Below, in pieces: positions 26,241-36,546 of a stretch of 64,000 bases of DNA. Source of the stretch: Tsukamurella paurometabola DSM 20162 (GTDB lineage: Bacteria > Actinomycetota > Actinomycetes > Mycobacteriales > Mycobacteriaceae); contig NC_014158.1 in NCBI RefSeq assembly GCF_000092225.1, forward strand, positions 1,736,001 to 1,800,000. Direction: 5' to 3'. The position numbers were made by a program, and so were the translations under genes. The notes under the pieces are model-generated. The model was not told the origin of the DNA, did no database searches, and saw only the letters and a list, made by a program, of their open reading frames with translations. Each line of letters starts with the position of its first letter. Position 1 is the first letter of the stretch.

Positions 26241-27101
26241 ATGACCCGCTCTGCACTCGTCCCCGGCACCGTCTCACCCCGCCTGGCCGTCCCGGCGACG
26301 ATCGAGCGTCCCGAATACGTCGACAAGCCGTCGGCGAACGAGGGTAACGAGCCGTGGGTGCAGACTCCCGAGACCATCGAGAAGATGCGCCTCGCTTCCC
26401 GGATCGCCGCCGACGCGCTCCAGGCAGCGGGGGCCGAAGTGGCGCCCGGAGTCACCACCGATCACCTCGATCGGGTGGCGCACCAGTACATGATCGACCA
26501 CGGCGCCTACCCGTCGACACTGGGTTACCGCGGTTTCCCCAAGAGCTGCTGCACCAGCCTCAACGAGGTGATCTGCCACGGCATCCCGGACTCGACGGTG
26601 ATCGAGGACGGCGACATCGTCAACATCGACGTGACCGCCTACATCGACGGCGTGCACGGCGATACCAACGCCACCTTCCTGGCCGGGGATGTCTCCGAGG
26701 AGCACCGCCTCCTGGTCGAGCGCACCCGCATCGCCACCGAGCGCGCGATCAAGGCGGTCAAGCCCGGCCGTGAGCTCAACGTGGTGGGCCGCGTGATCGA
26801 GGCGTACGCGAATCGGTTCGGCTACACCGTGGTCCGCGACTTCACCGGCCACGGCATCGGCGAGACCTTCCACAACGGCCTCGTCGTGCTGCACTACGAC
26901 GAGCCGAACGTCGACACCGTCCTCGAACCCGGCATGGTCTTCACCATCGAGCCGATGATCAATCTCGGCGGTCTGGACTACGAGATCTGGTCCGACGGCT
27001 GGACCGTGGCCACCACCGACAAGAAGTGGACCGCGCAGTTCGAGCACACCCTCGTCGTGACCGACGACGGTGCCGAGATCCTCACGCTGCCCAGCGAATA
27101 G
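26241..27101 (+). CDS. map: methionine aminopeptidase, type I (MapB-like)
   Basis: 286 residues. It removes the initiator methionine from nascent proteins with two divalent metals. Metal ligands are in [19 protein letters not shown] (two Asp), [10 protein letters not shown] (His), EPMINLG (Glu) and QFEHTLVV (Glu). The first 40 residues carry the proline-rich extension ([18 protein letters not shown]) seen in mycobacterial MapB/MtMetAP1c. cobQ starts 6 bp after its stop, so they may share a transcript. Confidence 0.95.
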   Translation: MTRSALVPGTVSPRLAVPATIERPEYVDKPSANEGNEPWVQTPETIEKMRLASRIAADALQAAGAEVAPGVTTDHLDRVAHQYMIDHGAYPSTLGYRGFPKSCCTSLNEVICHGIPDSTVIEDGDIVNIDVTAYIDGVHGDTNATFLAGDVSEEHRLLVERTRIATERAIKAVKPGRELNVVGRVIEAYANRFGYTVVRDFTGHGIGETFHNGLVVLHYDEPNVDTVLEPGMVFTIEPMINLGGLDYEIWSDGWTVATTDKKWTAQFEHTLVVTDDGAEILTLPSE

Positions 27102-27107
27102 CGCGAC

Positions 27108-28631
27108 GTGCACGGCGCCCTCCTGATCGCCGGCGCCACCAGCGACGCCGGGAAATCGACCATCACCGCCGGCCTGTGCCGGCTGCTCGCCCGACGGGGT
27201 GTGCGCGTCGCGCCGTTCAAGGCGCAGAACATGTCCAACAACTCCGTGGCAACCGTCGAAACCGATGGCACCAGCGGGGAGATCGGCCGTGCCCAGGCGA
27301 CCCAGGCGCTCGCGTGCGGGCTGGCACCGTCGACCCGATTCAACCCCGTGCTCCTCAAGCCCGGTAGCGACCGGCGCAGTCAATTGATCCTGCACGGCCG
27401 GCCCGTCGGCGACGTGGGCGCCCGCGACTACATCACCCGCCGGCAGTGGCTCCTCGACGAGGTCACGACCACGCTGCAGCGCCTGCGTGACGAGTTCGAC
27501 GTGGTGCTCTGCGAGGGCGCCGGCAGCCCCGCCGAGATCAACCTGCGCGCCACCGACATCGCCAACATGGGCCTCGCGCGCGCCGCGGGCCTCCCTACCG
27601 TCGTGGTCGGCGATATCGACCGTGGGGGAGTACTCGCGCATCTCGCCGGTACCGTCGCCGTGCTCGACCCCGACGACCAGCGCCACATCTACGCCTTCCT
27701 GATCAATCGGTTCCGCGGCGACGTCTCCCTCCTGACACCGGGGCTGGAGCAACTCGAGGACATCACGAGGCGCCCTACCGTGGGCGTACTGCCGTACCTG
27801 ACCGACCTGTGGCTCGACGCCGAAGACTCCCTCGCCGCCCTCGGCTCCGACCTGGTGGGGCCCGGATCGCGTCGCCCCGACCCACTCCGGGTGGCCGCGA
27901 TCGCCCTGCCGCGGGTGTCCAACACCACCGATGTCGAGGCGCTCGCCTGCGAGCCCGGCCTCACCGTCCGCTGGACCACGCGTCCCGCTGATGTGGCCGC
28001 TGCCGACCTCGTCGTCCTGCCGGGCACCAAGGCCACCGTCGCCGACCTGGCGTGGCTGCGCGAGCGCGGCCTCGCCGATGCACTCGTCGCGCGGGCGGCG
28101 GGGGGCCGGCCGATCATCGGTGTGTGCGGCGGCTATCAGATGCTCGGCCGTTCGATCGGCGACCCGCACGGCATCGAGGCTCCCGTGGGGAGCCGGGTCG
28201 ACGGCCTCGGGCTGCTCGACCTCGATATCGAGTTCGCTGCGGACAAATGCGTCCGGAACGTCGCGGGCACGGGACTCGGCGTCCGGGCCACCGGCTACGA
28301 GATCCACCACGGCACCGTCGTGCGGAGCACCGAGTCGCATCTGCTCGACGGTCCCGACGGTGCGGAGGGTGCGCTCGCCGGACCTGTCCTGGGTACGCAT
28401 TGGCATGGCCTGCTCGGTTCCGACGAGTTCCGGCGCGCCTACCTGCACCGCGCCTTCCCGGGATTCGATCCCGGACCGGTCACGAGCTACGACGGTGCGC
28501 GGATCGCCCAGCTGGACAGGATCGCCGATGCGATCGAGGAACACTGCGATGTGGACGCGATCGTCGCACCTTTGCAACTGTCTGGCGTGTTTTCGCCCAT
28601 CCTGCCGCGCCTTCGCATCGTCAGTGACTAG
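27108..28631 (+). CDS. cobQ: cobyric acid synthase
   Basis: 507 residues. Amidates adenosyl-cobyrinic a,c-diamide at four side chains with ATP and glutamine. The N-terminal dethiobiotin-synthetase-like ATPase has [10 protein letters not shown] and the family block [11 protein letters not shown]. The C-terminal class-I glutamine amidotransferase domain has the nucleophile Cys340 in [10 protein letters not shown] and YEIHHGTV. The start is GTG 27108. It is separated by about 8 kb from cobO-cobB-cysG, so the B12 genes are split over two loci. No cobalamin riboswitch lies in the 6-bp gap upstream. Confidence 0.95.
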   Translation: MHGALLIAGATSDAGKSTITAGLCRLLARRGVRVAPFKAQNMSNNSVATVETDGTSGEIGRAQATQALACGLAPSTRFNPVLLKPGSDRRSQLILHGRPVGDVGARDYITRRQWLLDEVTTTLQRLRDEFDVVLCEGAGSPAEINLRATDIANMGLARAAGLPTVVVGDIDRGGVLAHLAGTVAVLDPDDQRHIYAFLINRFRGDVSLLTPGLEQLEDITRRPTVGVLPYLTDLWLDAEDSLAALGSDLVGPGSRRPDPLRVAAIALPRVSNTTDVEALACEPGLTVRWTTRPADVAAADLVVLPGTKATVADLAWLRERGLADALVARAAGGRPIIGVCGGYQMLGRSIGDPHGIEAPVGSRVDGLGLLDLDIEFAADKCVRNVAGTGLGVRATGYEIHHGTVVRSTESHLLDGPDGAEGALAGPVLGTHWHGLLGSDEFRRAYLHRAFPGFDPGPVTSYDGARIAQLDRIADAIEEHCDVDAIVAPLQLSGVFSPILPRLRIVSD

Positions 28632-28634
28632 CGT
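28629..28634 (+). promoter_or_regulatory. -10 box of the alpha/beta hydrolase gene, leaderless layout
   Basis: TAGCGT overlaps the cobQ stop codon and ends 8 bases before the ATG at 28643. Confidence 0.45.
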
Positions 28635-28642
28635 TATCCACC

Positions 28643-29476
28643 ATGCCGATCGATACTCCGAGCACGGTGCAGGTTCCCGTGGGGTCGTGGACCTTCGACG
28701 TCTCGGTCGGGGGACCTGAGCACGGGGTTCCCGTGCTACTGCTGCACGGGTTTCCGCAGACCGAAGCGTCCTTCGACCAGGTGCGCGAGCGCCTGCACGA
28801 GGCGGGTCTGCGCACTGTCGCGCCGCGCCAGCGCGGCTACAGCGCGGGGGCGCGCCCCGAGGGCGTGGACGCGTACACGATGAAGCAATTGGCGGAGGAT
28901 GCCGCCGGCGTCCTGGACGCGCTCGAGATCCCTTACGCGCACCTCGTGGGTCACGGCCTCGGCGCCACGGTCGCGTGGCACTTCGCCGCGGCGTACCCGT
29001 TGCGCGCGATGAGCCTGACCGCCGTCTCCTTCGGCCATCCGTCGGCGTTCGGCGAGGCGATGGCCTCGGATCCGGATCAGCGGCAGCGCTCGCGCTACCT
29101 CGAACTGTTCCTCACGGCGGGAGAGGCGGAGAAGCAACTCCTCGACAACGGTGCGCGCACGCTGCTCGCCACGGCGCCGGGCGGCGGTATCGAGGCGGTC
29201 GCGAACGACGCCACGCTCACCGCGGGACTGAATTGGTACCGGGCCAACATGGTTCCCGGTGGGGAGGGACTGGACTGCCCGCTGATCGAGGTGCCGACCA
29301 CGCTGGTGTGGGGCGCGCGCGATGCGATCGCGGGGCAGGCGCAGGCCAGAGGTACCGCCCGGTACCTCCGCGCCGATTACCGGCTCAGCGAGGTCCCGGA
29401 CGGTGACCATTGGCTTCCGCTGCGCAATCCCTCGGCCCTGGCCTCGGAGATCGCGCTGCGGACGCTACGGAACTGA
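28643..29476 (+). CDS. alpha/beta hydrolase-fold protein lacking the nucleophile
   Basis: 277 residues with a complete alpha/beta hydrolase layout: oxyanion loop LLLHGFPQTEASF, strand-loop APRQRGYSAGARP, nucleophile elbow LVGHGLGATVAWHFA, acid region VWGARDAIAG and GDHWLPL with the histidine. At the elbow, residue 105 is Gly where Ser or Asp is required (VGH-G-LG). The codon is GGC, one base from AGC Ser. The protein may be a non-enzymatic or decayed hydrolase, or use another mechanism. It converges on the metallothionein-like gene with one base between stops. Confidence 0.83.
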   Translation: MPIDTPSTVQVPVGSWTFDVSVGGPEHGVPVLLLHGFPQTEASFDQVRERLHEAGLRTVAPRQRGYSAGARPEGVDAYTMKQLAEDAAGVLDALEIPYAHLVGHGLGATVAWHFAAAYPLRAMSLTAVSFGHPSAFGEAMASDPDQRQRSRYLELFLTAGEAEKQLLDNGARTLLATAPGGGIEAVANDATLTAGLNWYRANMVPGGEGLDCPLIEVPTTLVWGARDAIAGQAQARGTARYLRADYRLSEVPDGDHWLPLRNPSALASEIALRTLRN

Positions 29477-29477
29477 A

Positions 29478-29579
29478 CTACGTGTCGGAGCCGCAGCTGC
29501 AGCTGTCGCCGCAGGTGCAGTTCTCACACGTGCAGTTGGGGTTGGAGCAGCCGGGCGCATTCAAATCATTGTGATTCAT
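29478..29579 (-). CDS. metallothionein-like Cys-rich peptide, 33 residues
   Basis: An ATG-to-TAG frame of 33 residues with seven cysteines (11, 16, 18, 21, 23, 27, 29) arranged as three CxC motifs in CTCENCTCGDSCSC, plus His3. Such density and CxC spacing is characteristic of metallothioneins, which bind Zn(II), Cu(I) or Cd(II) through thiolate clusters. It differs from the longer mycobacterial MymT. The gene lies 10 bp after the mycothione reductase stop on the same strand, so it could be made from the mtr transcript. A TAGAGT box 7 bases upstream could also give its own leaderless mRNA. Metal binding is inferred from composition only. Confidence 0.72.
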   Translation of the reverse strand: MNHNDLNAPGCSNPNCTCENCTCGDSCSCGSDT

Positions 29580-29586
29580 GCATATG

Positions 29587-29592
29587 ACTCTA
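29587..29592 (-). promoter_or_regulatory. -10 box of the metallothionein-like gene, leaderless layout
   Basis: TAGAGT on the minus strand, 7 bases before ATG 29579. It overlaps the stop codon of mtr. Confidence 0.4.
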
Positions 29593-30999
29593 TCGCTCGG
29601 TGTGCAGGCCGAGCAAGGCGTTCTCGACCAGTTCGGGTAGCGCCGGATGGATCCAGTACTGCCCCCGTGCGAACTCCTTCGCCGGGATCGAGAACGACAT
29701 GGCCGTGATCGCCGACTGGATCAGCGCGGAAGCCTGGTGACCCACGATGTGCGCGCCCACCAACAGCCCGGTCTCCCGATCCGCGATCAGCTTGCACACG
29801 CCCTCGGCGTCCCCCATCGCCCAGCCGTAGGCGATGTCCGCGTACCGCTGCTCCACCACCGCCACATCGATACCGCGGTCCCGGGCCACCGCCTCGGTGA
29901 GCCCCACCGAGGCGACCTGTGGCCGGCTGAACACCGCACCCGGCACGAAGCGATGATCAGTGGTGGCGGCGGGCGCGTCCCAGCCCGACAGCAGATTCTC
30001 GGCCACCACCCGCGCCTCGTGGTTGGCCACGTGCCGCAGGGGGAACGGGGTGCTCACATCGCCGAGCGCCCACACGCCGCGCACGGGGGTGCGTTGGTGC
30101 TCGTCGACGGGGACGCGACCGGCGCCGTCGAGCTCGATGCCGATCGCCGAGGTGGCGAGGGTGTCGCCGTTCGGAGTGCGCCCGGTCGCCACCAGCAGCA
30201 CGTCCCCGGCCACGGTGGACCCGTCGGTGAGATCGACTTCCACTCCATCGCCGGCGGCGCGGGTCGCCGTGACCTCGGTGCTCAGGCGCACGTCCCAGCG
30301 CTGCGAGACGGCCTGGGTGAACGCCTCCGCGATGGTCTGATCCTGGGAGCGCAGCAGGCGCGGGCCGCGGGCCACCACCGTGACCTCGGCGCCGAGACCG
30401 GCGAAGACGTGGGCGAACTCGGCGGCGATGTACCCCCCGCCCACGATGATCACGCGGCCCGGCAGCGACTCCAACCGCATGATCGAGTCGTTGGTGTGCA
30501 CCGGTGCCGACCCTTGGGCGAACACCGGCGGGATCACCGGTCGCGACCCCGCGGCCAGCACCACGTCCCGTCCGGCCACCACGGTGCCGTCCGCCAGTTC
30601 GAGTCGGTGCAGGCCGTCTCCCGAGGCAGGCAGGAACCATGCCTGCTGCTGGAAAACCGTCACGTTGGGACACGTGTCCACGCGATACCGCAACCCGCCG
30701 GCCGCATAGCGGTCGATCCGGCCGAAGACGCGGTCGCGGATCTGCGCCCAGTGCGTGGCGGTGACCTCGGCGTCCACGCCGATCGGACCGGCTTCGCGCG
30801 CCTCGTCGGCCACGTCGGCGGGATAGACGAACATCTTGGTGGGAATGCACCCCACGTTGAGGCAGGTACCGCCGAAGGCCCCGTTGTAATCCTGGCCCTT
30901 ATCGACGATCGCGATCGACCGATCGTCGAACCGCTCGTCGGGGATGGTGTTCCCGGCGCCCGAGCCGACGATCACCAGATCGAAGACCTGTTCACTCAT
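29590..30999 (-). CDS. mtr: mycothione reductase
   Basis: 469 residues. NADPH- and FAD-dependent reductase that returns oxidised mycothiol to the thiol form, the actinobacterial counterpart of glutathione reductase. The FAD motif is [16 protein letters not shown]. The redox-active pair Cys46/Cys51 is in [13 protein letters not shown]. The NADPH fold is [16 protein letters not shown], and the C-terminal [12 protein letters not shown] carries the catalytic His-Glu of the partner subunit. ATG 30999 overlaps the stop of the upstream alpha/beta hydrolase (ATGA), so the two are coupled. The metallothionein-like gene follows. Confidence 0.95.
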   Translation of the reverse strand: MSEQVFDLVIVGSGAGNTIPDERFDDRSIAIVDKGQDYNGAFGGTCLNVGCIPTKMFVYPADVADEAREAGPIGVDAEVTATHWAQIRDRVFGRIDRYAAGGLRYRVDTCPNVTVFQQQAWFLPASGDGLHRLELADGTVVAGRDVVLAAGSRPVIPPVFAQGSAPVHTNDSIMRLESLPGRVIIVGGGYIAAEFAHVFAGLGAEVTVVARGPRLLRSQDQTIAEAFTQAVSQRWDVRLSTEVTATRAAGDGVEVDLTDGSTVAGDVLLVATGRTPNGDTLATSAIGIELDGAGRVPVDEHQRTPVRGVWALGDVSTPFPLRHVANHEARVVAENLLSGWDAPAATTDHRFVPGAVFSRPQVASVGLTEAVARDRGIDVAVVEQRYADIAYGWAMGDAEGVCKLIADRETGLLVGAHIVGHQASALIQSAITAMSFSIPAKEFARGQYWIHPALPELVENALLGLHTER

Positions 31000-31994
31000 G
31001 CGCGCGCCTCGATCTCGCGCGCGAGCCACGCCCCGAGCTCGGCGTAGGCGGTCTCCCGCGCCGGCTGCTCGGAGAGGAAGACGTCGTGCTTGGCGTCCGG
31101 CACCGGCACCACGGTGAGCCGATTGCCCAGCGCGCCGGACCACTTGGCGATCTGCCGGGTGTCGAGCACCACATCGGCGCGGGCCGCCTCAGGGCTGTAC
31201 TCCTTCGGAGCGAAGCTCTTGGTGGATCGCAGCACCAGCGACGGCACGCCGATGTCGAGGCCGCGGTGCAACAGGCTGTGCGCCACGCGTACCGCCCGCA
31301 GCCAACCGAACCGCACGGGGAAGCCCTCGATCGGCTTGATCGCGGTGTCGAAGTCGAACTCTCCGTGCTCGCTGGCGTGGATGGTCTGCCCGTACACGCC
31401 GACCGCCTCGACCGGTACCGGCCGGGTACCGACCGCCTTGCCGATGAGTTTGACCACCGGGGTGGCGACCTCACGGAGCACGGCGGAGCCCTGCAGGTCG
31501 AACCACGGGCTGTCCAGCACCAGGCCCACGATCGGCGCGGTGCGGCCGGCCTGACGCCGCCGGTCCAACCACAGCGGGGTGATCAGGCCACCGGTCGAAT
31601 GTGCGGCCACCACGACGCCCAGTCCGGGGTGCTCGGCCGCGATGGCCTCGACCGCGAGATCGAGCTCGGTGTCGTAGACGGTGAAGTCGGTGGCGTAATG
31701 CGCCGACTGACCTTCGCGCAGCGACCGCCCGCATTTGCGGAGATCCAGTGCATAGAAGGCGTAACCGCGGTCGGCGAAGAACTCCGCGACCGCGGTCTGG
31801 AAGAAGTAGTCCGAGAAACCGTGCACCCACAGCACAGCGCGTTGTGGAGCGTCCGGGCCGGCCACATGCTTGACCAGGGTCGCCGCGATATCGCCTCCGG
31901 GCTCGCCGTCGGGATCGGGCCCCAGGTCGAAGGTGTGCGCAACGTAATCGTCGCCGAGGATGTCGGGGGAGTAGGTCAGCTCAGTGGTCGCCAC
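30996..31994 (-). CDS. alpha/beta hydrolase, serine aminopeptidase/monoacylglycerol-lipase type
   Basis: 332 residues. It has oxyanion loop [12 protein letters not shown], nucleophile Ser133 in AAHSTGGL, and late Asp/His in VPDAKHDVF. It matches the S33/monoacylglycerol-lipase-like group, and its position next to mtr and mqo corresponds to M. tuberculosis Rv2854. The substrate is unknown; lysophospholipids or monoglycerides are typical for the group. The start is GTG 31992-31994, set by a TACAGT box 6 bases upstream. It is the first gene of an operon with mtr. Confidence 0.86.
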   Translation of the reverse strand: MATTELTYSPDILGDDYVAHTFDLGPDPDGEPGGDIAATLVKHVAGPDAPQRAVLWVHGFSDYFFQTAVAEFFADRGYAFYALDLRKCGRSLREGQSAHYATDFTVYDTELDLAVEAIAAEHPGLGVVVAAHSTGGLITPLWLDRRRQAGRTAPIVGLVLDSPWFDLQGSAVLREVATPVVKLIGKAVGTRPVPVEAVGVYGQTIHASEHGEFDFDTAIKPIEGFPVRFGWLRAVRVAHSLLHRGLDIGVPSLVLRSTKSFAPKEYSPEAARADVVLDTRQIAKWSGALGNRLTVVPVPDAKHDVFLSEQPARETAYAELGAWLAREIEARA

Positions 31995-32000
31995 GTCATC

Positions 32001-32006
32001 ACTGTA
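32001..32006 (-). promoter_or_regulatory. -10 box of the hydrolase-mtr operon, leaderless layout
   Basis: TACAGT on the minus strand, 6 bases before the GTG at 31994. Confidence 0.5.
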
Positions 32007-32054
32007 GTGAGGGCGGCCACCTGACGTGCCGCGCGAGGGCTCGGTACCGCAGAG

Positions 32055-32060
32055 TAAGGT
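32055..32060 (+). promoter_or_regulatory. -10 candidate of mqo
   Basis: TAAGGT, 68 bases before the mqo start. mqo has a good Shine-Dalgarno (GAGGAG, 32112-32117), so a leadered transcript is expected. No clear -35 box was found. Confidence 0.35.
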
Positions 32061-32128
32061 TCTGGCGCAGACGCGAGGTCAGGCAACCCGGCCTCGAATG
32101 CGAAACACCTCGAGGAGTGAATAGCCTG

Positions 32129-33625
32129 ATGGCCCGTAACGTGATCACCACGGACGTCGCGCTCGTGGGAGCCGGGATCATGAGCGCCACGCTCGGCACC
32201 CTGATCCGCAAGCTGGAGCCCAGCTGGTCGGTGTCGGTCTTCGAGGCGCTGGACGCCGCGGCCGCGGAGTCGTCCGATCCGTGGAACAACGCGGGTACCG
32301 GCCACTCGGCCCTGTGTGAACTGAACTACACGCCGCAGGCCGCCGACGGCTCCGTGGACATCACCAAGGCCATCGCCATCAATGAGCAGTTCCAGGTCTC
32401 GCGTCAGTTCTGGGCCTACTCCGTCGACGCCGGCATCCTCGACCGGCCGTCCGAGTTCATCAACCCCATTCCGCACGCCAGCTTCGTGCACGGCGCCGAC
32501 AACGTCGAATACCTGCGCAAGCGGTACGACGCCTTGGCGAACCAGACCCTGTTCGAGGGGATGGAGTTCTTCACCGATCCCGCCACCTTCAGCGAGCGCC
32601 TGCCGATCATGGCCGCAGGCCGCAATTTCGGCGATCCGGTCGCCGTGAACTGGTACGAGGGCGGTACCGACGTGGACTTCGGCTCGCTCACCAAGAAGCT
32701 GGTGAACTTCATCGGCAAGGGCGGTTCGGTGCACTTCGGCACCAAGGTCACCGACCTCAAGCGCAAGGGCGATGTCTGGCGCCTCACGGTCAAGAACCAG
32801 CGCACCCTCGAGACCACCTATGTCGACGCGCGGTTCGTCTTCGTCGGTGCCGGCGGCGGGGCGCTTCCGCTGCTGCAGAAGTCGGGGATCAAGGAGGCCA
32901 AGGGCTTCGGCGGTTTCCCCGTCTCGGGACAGTTCTTCCGTTGCCACAACCCCGAGCTCATCGACAACCACGCCGCCAAGGTGTACGGCAAGGCCGCCGT
33001 TGGTGCCCCGCCGATGTCCGTGCCGCACTTGGATACCCGTGTGATCGATGGCAACAAGGGCCTGCTGTTCGGTCCCTACGCCGGGTTCTCGCCCAAGTTC
33101 CTCAAGGCCGGTAAGTACACCGACCTCCCGTTGTCGGTGAAGCCGAACAACCTCATCCCGATGATGGCCGTGGGCCTCAAGGAGATGGGCCTGACCAAGT
33201 ACCTCATCGGCGAGCTCACCCAGTCGCCCGCCGACCGGGTCAAGACCCTGTCGGAGTTCGTGCCCCGCGCCGAGGGCGGCGACTGGGACCTGATCACCGC
33301 CGGCCAGCGCGTCCAGGTGATCCGTAAGGGTTCCGGTGGCGGCAACCTCGAGTTCGGCACCGCCGTCATCGCCGCGAAGGACGAGTCCATTGCCGGCCTG
33401 CTCGGTGCCTCGCCCGGCGCATCGACCGCGGTGCCCGCGATGCTGGACGTGCTCGGCAAGTGCTTCCCGAAGCACATGCAGGCGTGGAAGCCGCTGCTGC
33501 AGGAGATGATCCCCTCCTACGGCACCACTCTCAACGACAACAAGCCGCTGTTCCAGCAGGTCTGGGACTGGACCGACCGCACCCTTCAGCTGGCCCCCGG
33601 AGTCGGGGCGGACGCCCAGGGCTGA
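32129..33625 (+). CDS. mqo: malate:quinone oxidoreductase
   Basis: 498 residues. Peripheral membrane FAD enzyme that oxidises malate to oxaloacetate and passes electrons to menaquinone, linking the citrate cycle to respiration. The FAD-binding N-terminus is [14 protein letters not shown]. Family blocks [20 protein letters not shown] and [17 protein letters not shown] follow. ATG 32129 follows GAGGAG by 11 bases; an alternative GTG at 32117 would overlap that Shine-Dalgarno. The gene diverges from the hydrolase-mtr operon and is followed after 3 bp by a GNAT gene. Confidence 0.96.
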   Translation: MARNVITTDVALVGAGIMSATLGTLIRKLEPSWSVSVFEALDAAAAESSDPWNNAGTGHSALCELNYTPQAADGSVDITKAIAINEQFQVSRQFWAYSVDAGILDRPSEFINPIPHASFVHGADNVEYLRKRYDALANQTLFEGMEFFTDPATFSERLPIMAAGRNFGDPVAVNWYEGGTDVDFGSLTKKLVNFIGKGGSVHFGTKVTDLKRKGDVWRLTVKNQRTLETTYVDARFVFVGAGGGALPLLQKSGIKEAKGFGGFPVSGQFFRCHNPELIDNHAAKVYGKAAVGAPPMSVPHLDTRVIDGNKGLLFGPYAGFSPKFLKAGKYTDLPLSVKPNNLIPMMAVGLKEMGLTKYLIGELTQSPADRVKTLSEFVPRAEGGDWDLITAGQRVQVIRKGSGGGNLEFGTAVIAAKDESIAGLLGASPGASTAVPAMLDVLGKCFPKHMQAWKPLLQEMIPSYGTTLNDNKPLFQQVWDWTDRTLQLAPGVGADAQG

Positions 33626-33628
33626 GCG

Positions 33629-34063
33629 GTGCGCCGCGCCACCGGCGATGAGCTCGATGCGCGCTCGCTCTACGCGCTGTTGAAGCTGCGCGCCGAGGTG
33701 TTCATCGCCGAACAGCAGAGCCCCTGGCTCGACGTGGACGGCCGCGACCTCGATCCGTCCACTGTGCACCTGTGGTTCATCGGCGAGAACGGGTCCGCGA
33801 TCGCCACGGTGCGAGTCACCGACGAGGGCGCCGACGGGGTGCGGATCGGTCGGGTCTGTGCGGCACCGTCGCACCGTGGTCGCGGCTTGATCGGCACGCT
33901 GATGAACGACGCACTCGCCGAGGCCGGCGGACGCCCCGCCCTGCTCGACGCGCAGACCCACCTGGCGCCGATGTATGCGAAGTACGGCTTCGCGATCACC
34001 GGCGACGAATTCGTCGAGGACGGCGTTGCGCACGTCCCCATGAGGAGAGCAGCCGATGTCTGA
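33629..34063 (+). CDS. GNAT family N-acetyltransferase, ElaA-like
   Basis: 144 residues of the ElaA subgroup: [20 protein letters not shown] and [14 protein letters not shown] at the front, acetyl-CoA loop [17 protein letters not shown], and [20 protein letters not shown] at the end. It corresponds to M. tuberculosis Rv2851c, which likewise lies between mqo and the chelatase-like gene. The acceptor is unknown. GTG 33629 starts 3 bp after mqo, and its end overlaps the next gene by 8 nt, so the genes form one operon. Confidence 0.88.
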   Translation: MRRATGDELDARSLYALLKLRAEVFIAEQQSPWLDVDGRDLDPSTVHLWFIGENGSAIATVRVTDEGADGVRIGRVCAAPSHRGRGLIGTLMNDALAEAGGRPALLDAQTHLAPMYAKYGFAITGDEFVEDGVAHVPMRRAADV

Positions 34064-35912
34064 CCGGTACCCGTTCAGCGCCGTCGTCGGCCACGACGAA
34101 CTGCGTCTGGCCCTCACGCTCTGTGCGATCGCCCCCGCGGTCGGCGGCGTCCTCGTGCGTGGTGAGAAGGGCACGGCGAAATCGACTGCGGCACGGGCCT
34201 TGGCACCATTGCTGCCGCCGCGGCCCGATGGTGCCGACGCCCGGCTCGTCGAGTTGCCCATCGGTGCCACCGAGGACCGCGTGGTCGGTTCGCTCGACCT
34301 GCACCGAGCCCTTGGTGAGGGCGCGGTCGACTTCACCCCGGGACTGTTGGCCGACGCCGACGGCGGCATTCTCTACGTGGACGAGGTGAACCTGCTCTCG
34401 GACCACCTCGTGGACGTGCTGCTCGATGCCGCCGCGATGGGCCGGGTCACCGTGGAACGCGATGCCGTGTCCCGTTCCTATCCGGCCCGATTCGTGTTGG
34501 TGGGCACCATGAACCCCGAGGAGGGAGAGCTGCGGCCGCAGCTGCTCGACCGATTCGGTCTCGCAGTCGACGTGCGTGCCAGCCGCGAGGTGGACGTCCG
34601 GGTCGAGGTGATGCGCCGACGTCTCGCCTTCGAGTCCGATCCCGCCGGATTCGCCGCCGAGTACGCCGCCGCGGACACCGCTCTCGCGGACCGGATCGCC
34701 ACGGCCCGCGAGCGGCTCCCGCGGGTGACGCTGCCCGATGCCGAACTGCGCCGCATCGCCGCCGTGTGCGCCGCGTTCGACGTGGACGGAATGCGCGCCG
34801 ATCTGGTGATCGCCCGGGCGGCGCTGGCACACGCCGCCTGGCGCGGCGTCGACGAGGTGACCGAGGACGATGTCCGGGTGGCGGCCGCGCTCGCTCTGCC
34901 GCACCGTAAGCGCCGCGATCCCTTCGACGAGCCCGGCCTCGACGATCAGGAACTGGACCGCGCCTTCGACGACGCCCGCCAGAACGAGGACCCCGACCCG
35001 GACACCGACCCCGATGGCCCGGACGACCCCGAAGGCGGCGGCGAACCGTCGGATCCGACCCCGCCGCAACCGGACTCGGCTGGGGACGATCGGCCCGGCA
35101 CTCCGGAGGGCGGCACGCTGCCCACCGCACGACACCGCACCGTCGCCAAACTGAGCGTGCCCGGGCTCGGCACCGGCGGCGCCGCAGGGCGCCGCTCCAA
35201 GGCCCGGTCCGACCGCGGCAGCGTGGTCCGGGCGGCGCCCGCGGGCACGGGCTCGGGCCTGCACCTCGTGGCGACGCTCCGCGCCGCGGCGCTGAACCAG
35301 GGGAGCCGCGGTCGCAGCAGCGGGCCGCTGCGCCTGGCGCGAGAAGACTTGCGCGCACCGATCCGGGAGGCCACCGAGGGGAATCTGGTGGTCTTCGTCG
35401 TCGATCTCTCCGGGTCCATGGCCGCTCGCGACCGGCTCGCCCTGGTCGGCGAGGCGGCGGTCTCCTTGCTGCGCGACGCCTACCAGCGGCGCGACAAGGT
35501 GGCCGTGATCGGGTTCCGCGGCACCGAGGCAACCCTGCTGGTGCCCCCCACCCGCTCCGTCGACGTGGCCGTCGCCAGGCTCGCCCGCGCCCGCACCGGC
35601 GGCCGCACCCCACTCGCCGAGGGCATCACCGAGGCCCGCCGACTGTTGCGCCGGGAGTCGCTGCGGCCCGATGCTCGGCGCCCGCTCGTGGTGCTGCTCA
35701 CCGACGGACGTGCCACCGCGGGGCGCGATCCGTTGCCCCGCGCCGTGGCCGCCGCCGCGGGACTGCGCGCTGACGGTCATGCGAGCGTCGTGGTGGACTG
35801 CGAGACCTCGATGGTGCGACTCGGGCTCGCCGCCCGGGTGGCGAACGCGCTGGGGGCCGAACTGATCCCGCTGGGTGGGCTGAGTCCCGCCGATCTGGCC
35901 CGCGTCGCCTGA
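34056..35912 (+). CDS. magnesium/cobalt chelatase-like fused ChlI-ChlD protein
   Basis: 618 residues. An N-terminal AAA+ ATPase of the ChlI type has Walker [10 protein letters not shown] (36-44) and Walker [10 protein letters not shown]. An acidic and proline-rich linker (about 300-360) follows, then a C-terminal von Willebrand A domain with [15 protein letters not shown] (Asp450). This is the M. tuberculosis Rv2850c type. Beside cobO and cobB it could assist cobalt insertion together with a CobN subunit encoded elsewhere. That role is inference; related AAA-VWA pairs also act as chaperones. Confidence 0.88.
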   Translation: MSDRYPFSAVVGHDELRLALTLCAIAPAVGGVLVRGEKGTAKSTAARALAPLLPPRPDGADARLVELPIGATEDRVVGSLDLHRALGEGAVDFTPGLLADADGGILYVDEVNLLSDHLVDVLLDAAAMGRVTVERDAVSRSYPARFVLVGTMNPEEGELRPQLLDRFGLAVDVRASREVDVRVEVMRRRLAFESDPAGFAAEYAAADTALADRIATARERLPRVTLPDAELRRIAAVCAAFDVDGMRADLVIARAALAHAAWRGVDEVTEDDVRVAAALALPHRKRRDPFDEPGLDDQELDRAFDDARQNEDPDPDTDPDGPDDPEGGGEPSDPTPPQPDSAGDDRPGTPEGGTLPTARHRTVAKLSVPGLGTGGAAGRRSKARSDRGSVVRAAPAGTGSGLHLVATLRAAALNQGSRGRSSGPLRLAREDLRAPIREATEGNLVVFVVDLSGSMAARDRLALVGEAAVSLLRDAYQRRDKVAVIGFRGTEATLLVPPTRSVDVAVARLARARTGGRTPLAEGITEARRLLRRESLRPDARRPLVVLLTDGRATAGRDPLPRAVAAAAGLRADGHASVVVDCETSMVRLGLAARVANALGAELIPLGGLSPADLARVA

Positions 35913-35928
35913 GCAGAAGGAGCACGAA

Positions 35929-36546
35929 ATGCCCCAGGGCAAGGTCGAATCGGTGCCGCAGGACGGTCTCACCACGCGGCAGCGCCGCAACCAGCCGGTG
36001 CTCGCCGTGCACACCGGCGCCGGGAAGGGGAAGTCGACCGCCGCGTTCGGCATGGCCATGCGCGCCTGGAACCAGGGCTTCAACATCGGCGTGTTCCAGT
36101 TCGTCAAGAGCGCGAAGTGGAAGGTCGGCGAGGAGGCGACGATGGTGGCGCTGAACGAGGTGCACGAGCGCACCGGCGCCGGCGGACCGGTCGAATGGCA
36201 CAAGATGGGACAGGGCTGGTCGTGGCTGCGCCGCACCGACGATGCCGAACAGGACCACGCCGAGGCGGCTCGCGCGGGGTGGTCCGAGATCGCCCGCCGG
36301 CTCGCCGCTGAACAACACCGCTTCTACGTGCTCGATGAGTTCACCTACCCGCTCAAGTGGGGCTGGATCGACGTCGACGAGGTGGTCTCGGTGCTCCGTG
36401 ACCGTCCCGGCAACCAGCACGTGGTGATCACCGGGCGCGACGCGCCGCCAGCGCTCATCGAGGCCGCCGATCTGGTTACCGAGATGACCAAGATCAAGCA
36501 CCCGATGGACGAAGGACGCAAGGGGCAGCGCGGCATTGAGTGGTGA
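35929..36546 (+). CDS. cobO: cob(I)yrinic acid a,c-diamide adenosyltransferase
   Basis: 205 residues. Transfers the 5'-deoxyadenosyl group of ATP to cobalt of corrinoids (CobO/BtuR family). The P-loop is GAGKGKST (30-37), followed by FNIGVFQFVKSAKWKVGEE, WHKMGQGWSW and LDEFTYPLKWGW. ATG 35929 follows AGAAGGAG, 16 bp after the chelatase-like gene. cobB overlaps its 3' end by 11 nt. Confidence 0.95.
   Translation: MPQGKVESVPQDGLTTRQRRNQPVLAVHTGAGKGKSTAAFGMAMRAWNQGFNIGVFQFVKSAKWKVGEEATMVALNEVHERTGAGGPVEWHKMGQGWSWLRRTDDAEQDHAEAARAGWSEIARRLAAEQHRFYVLDEFTYPLKWGWIDVDEVVSVLRDRPGNQHVVITGRDAPPALIEAADLVTEMTKIKHPMDEGRKGQRGIEW

Noticed and set aside
26274-28577. 767-residue minus-strand open frame opposite map and cobQ
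   Set aside because: No domain or start signal; antisense shadow of conserved genes.
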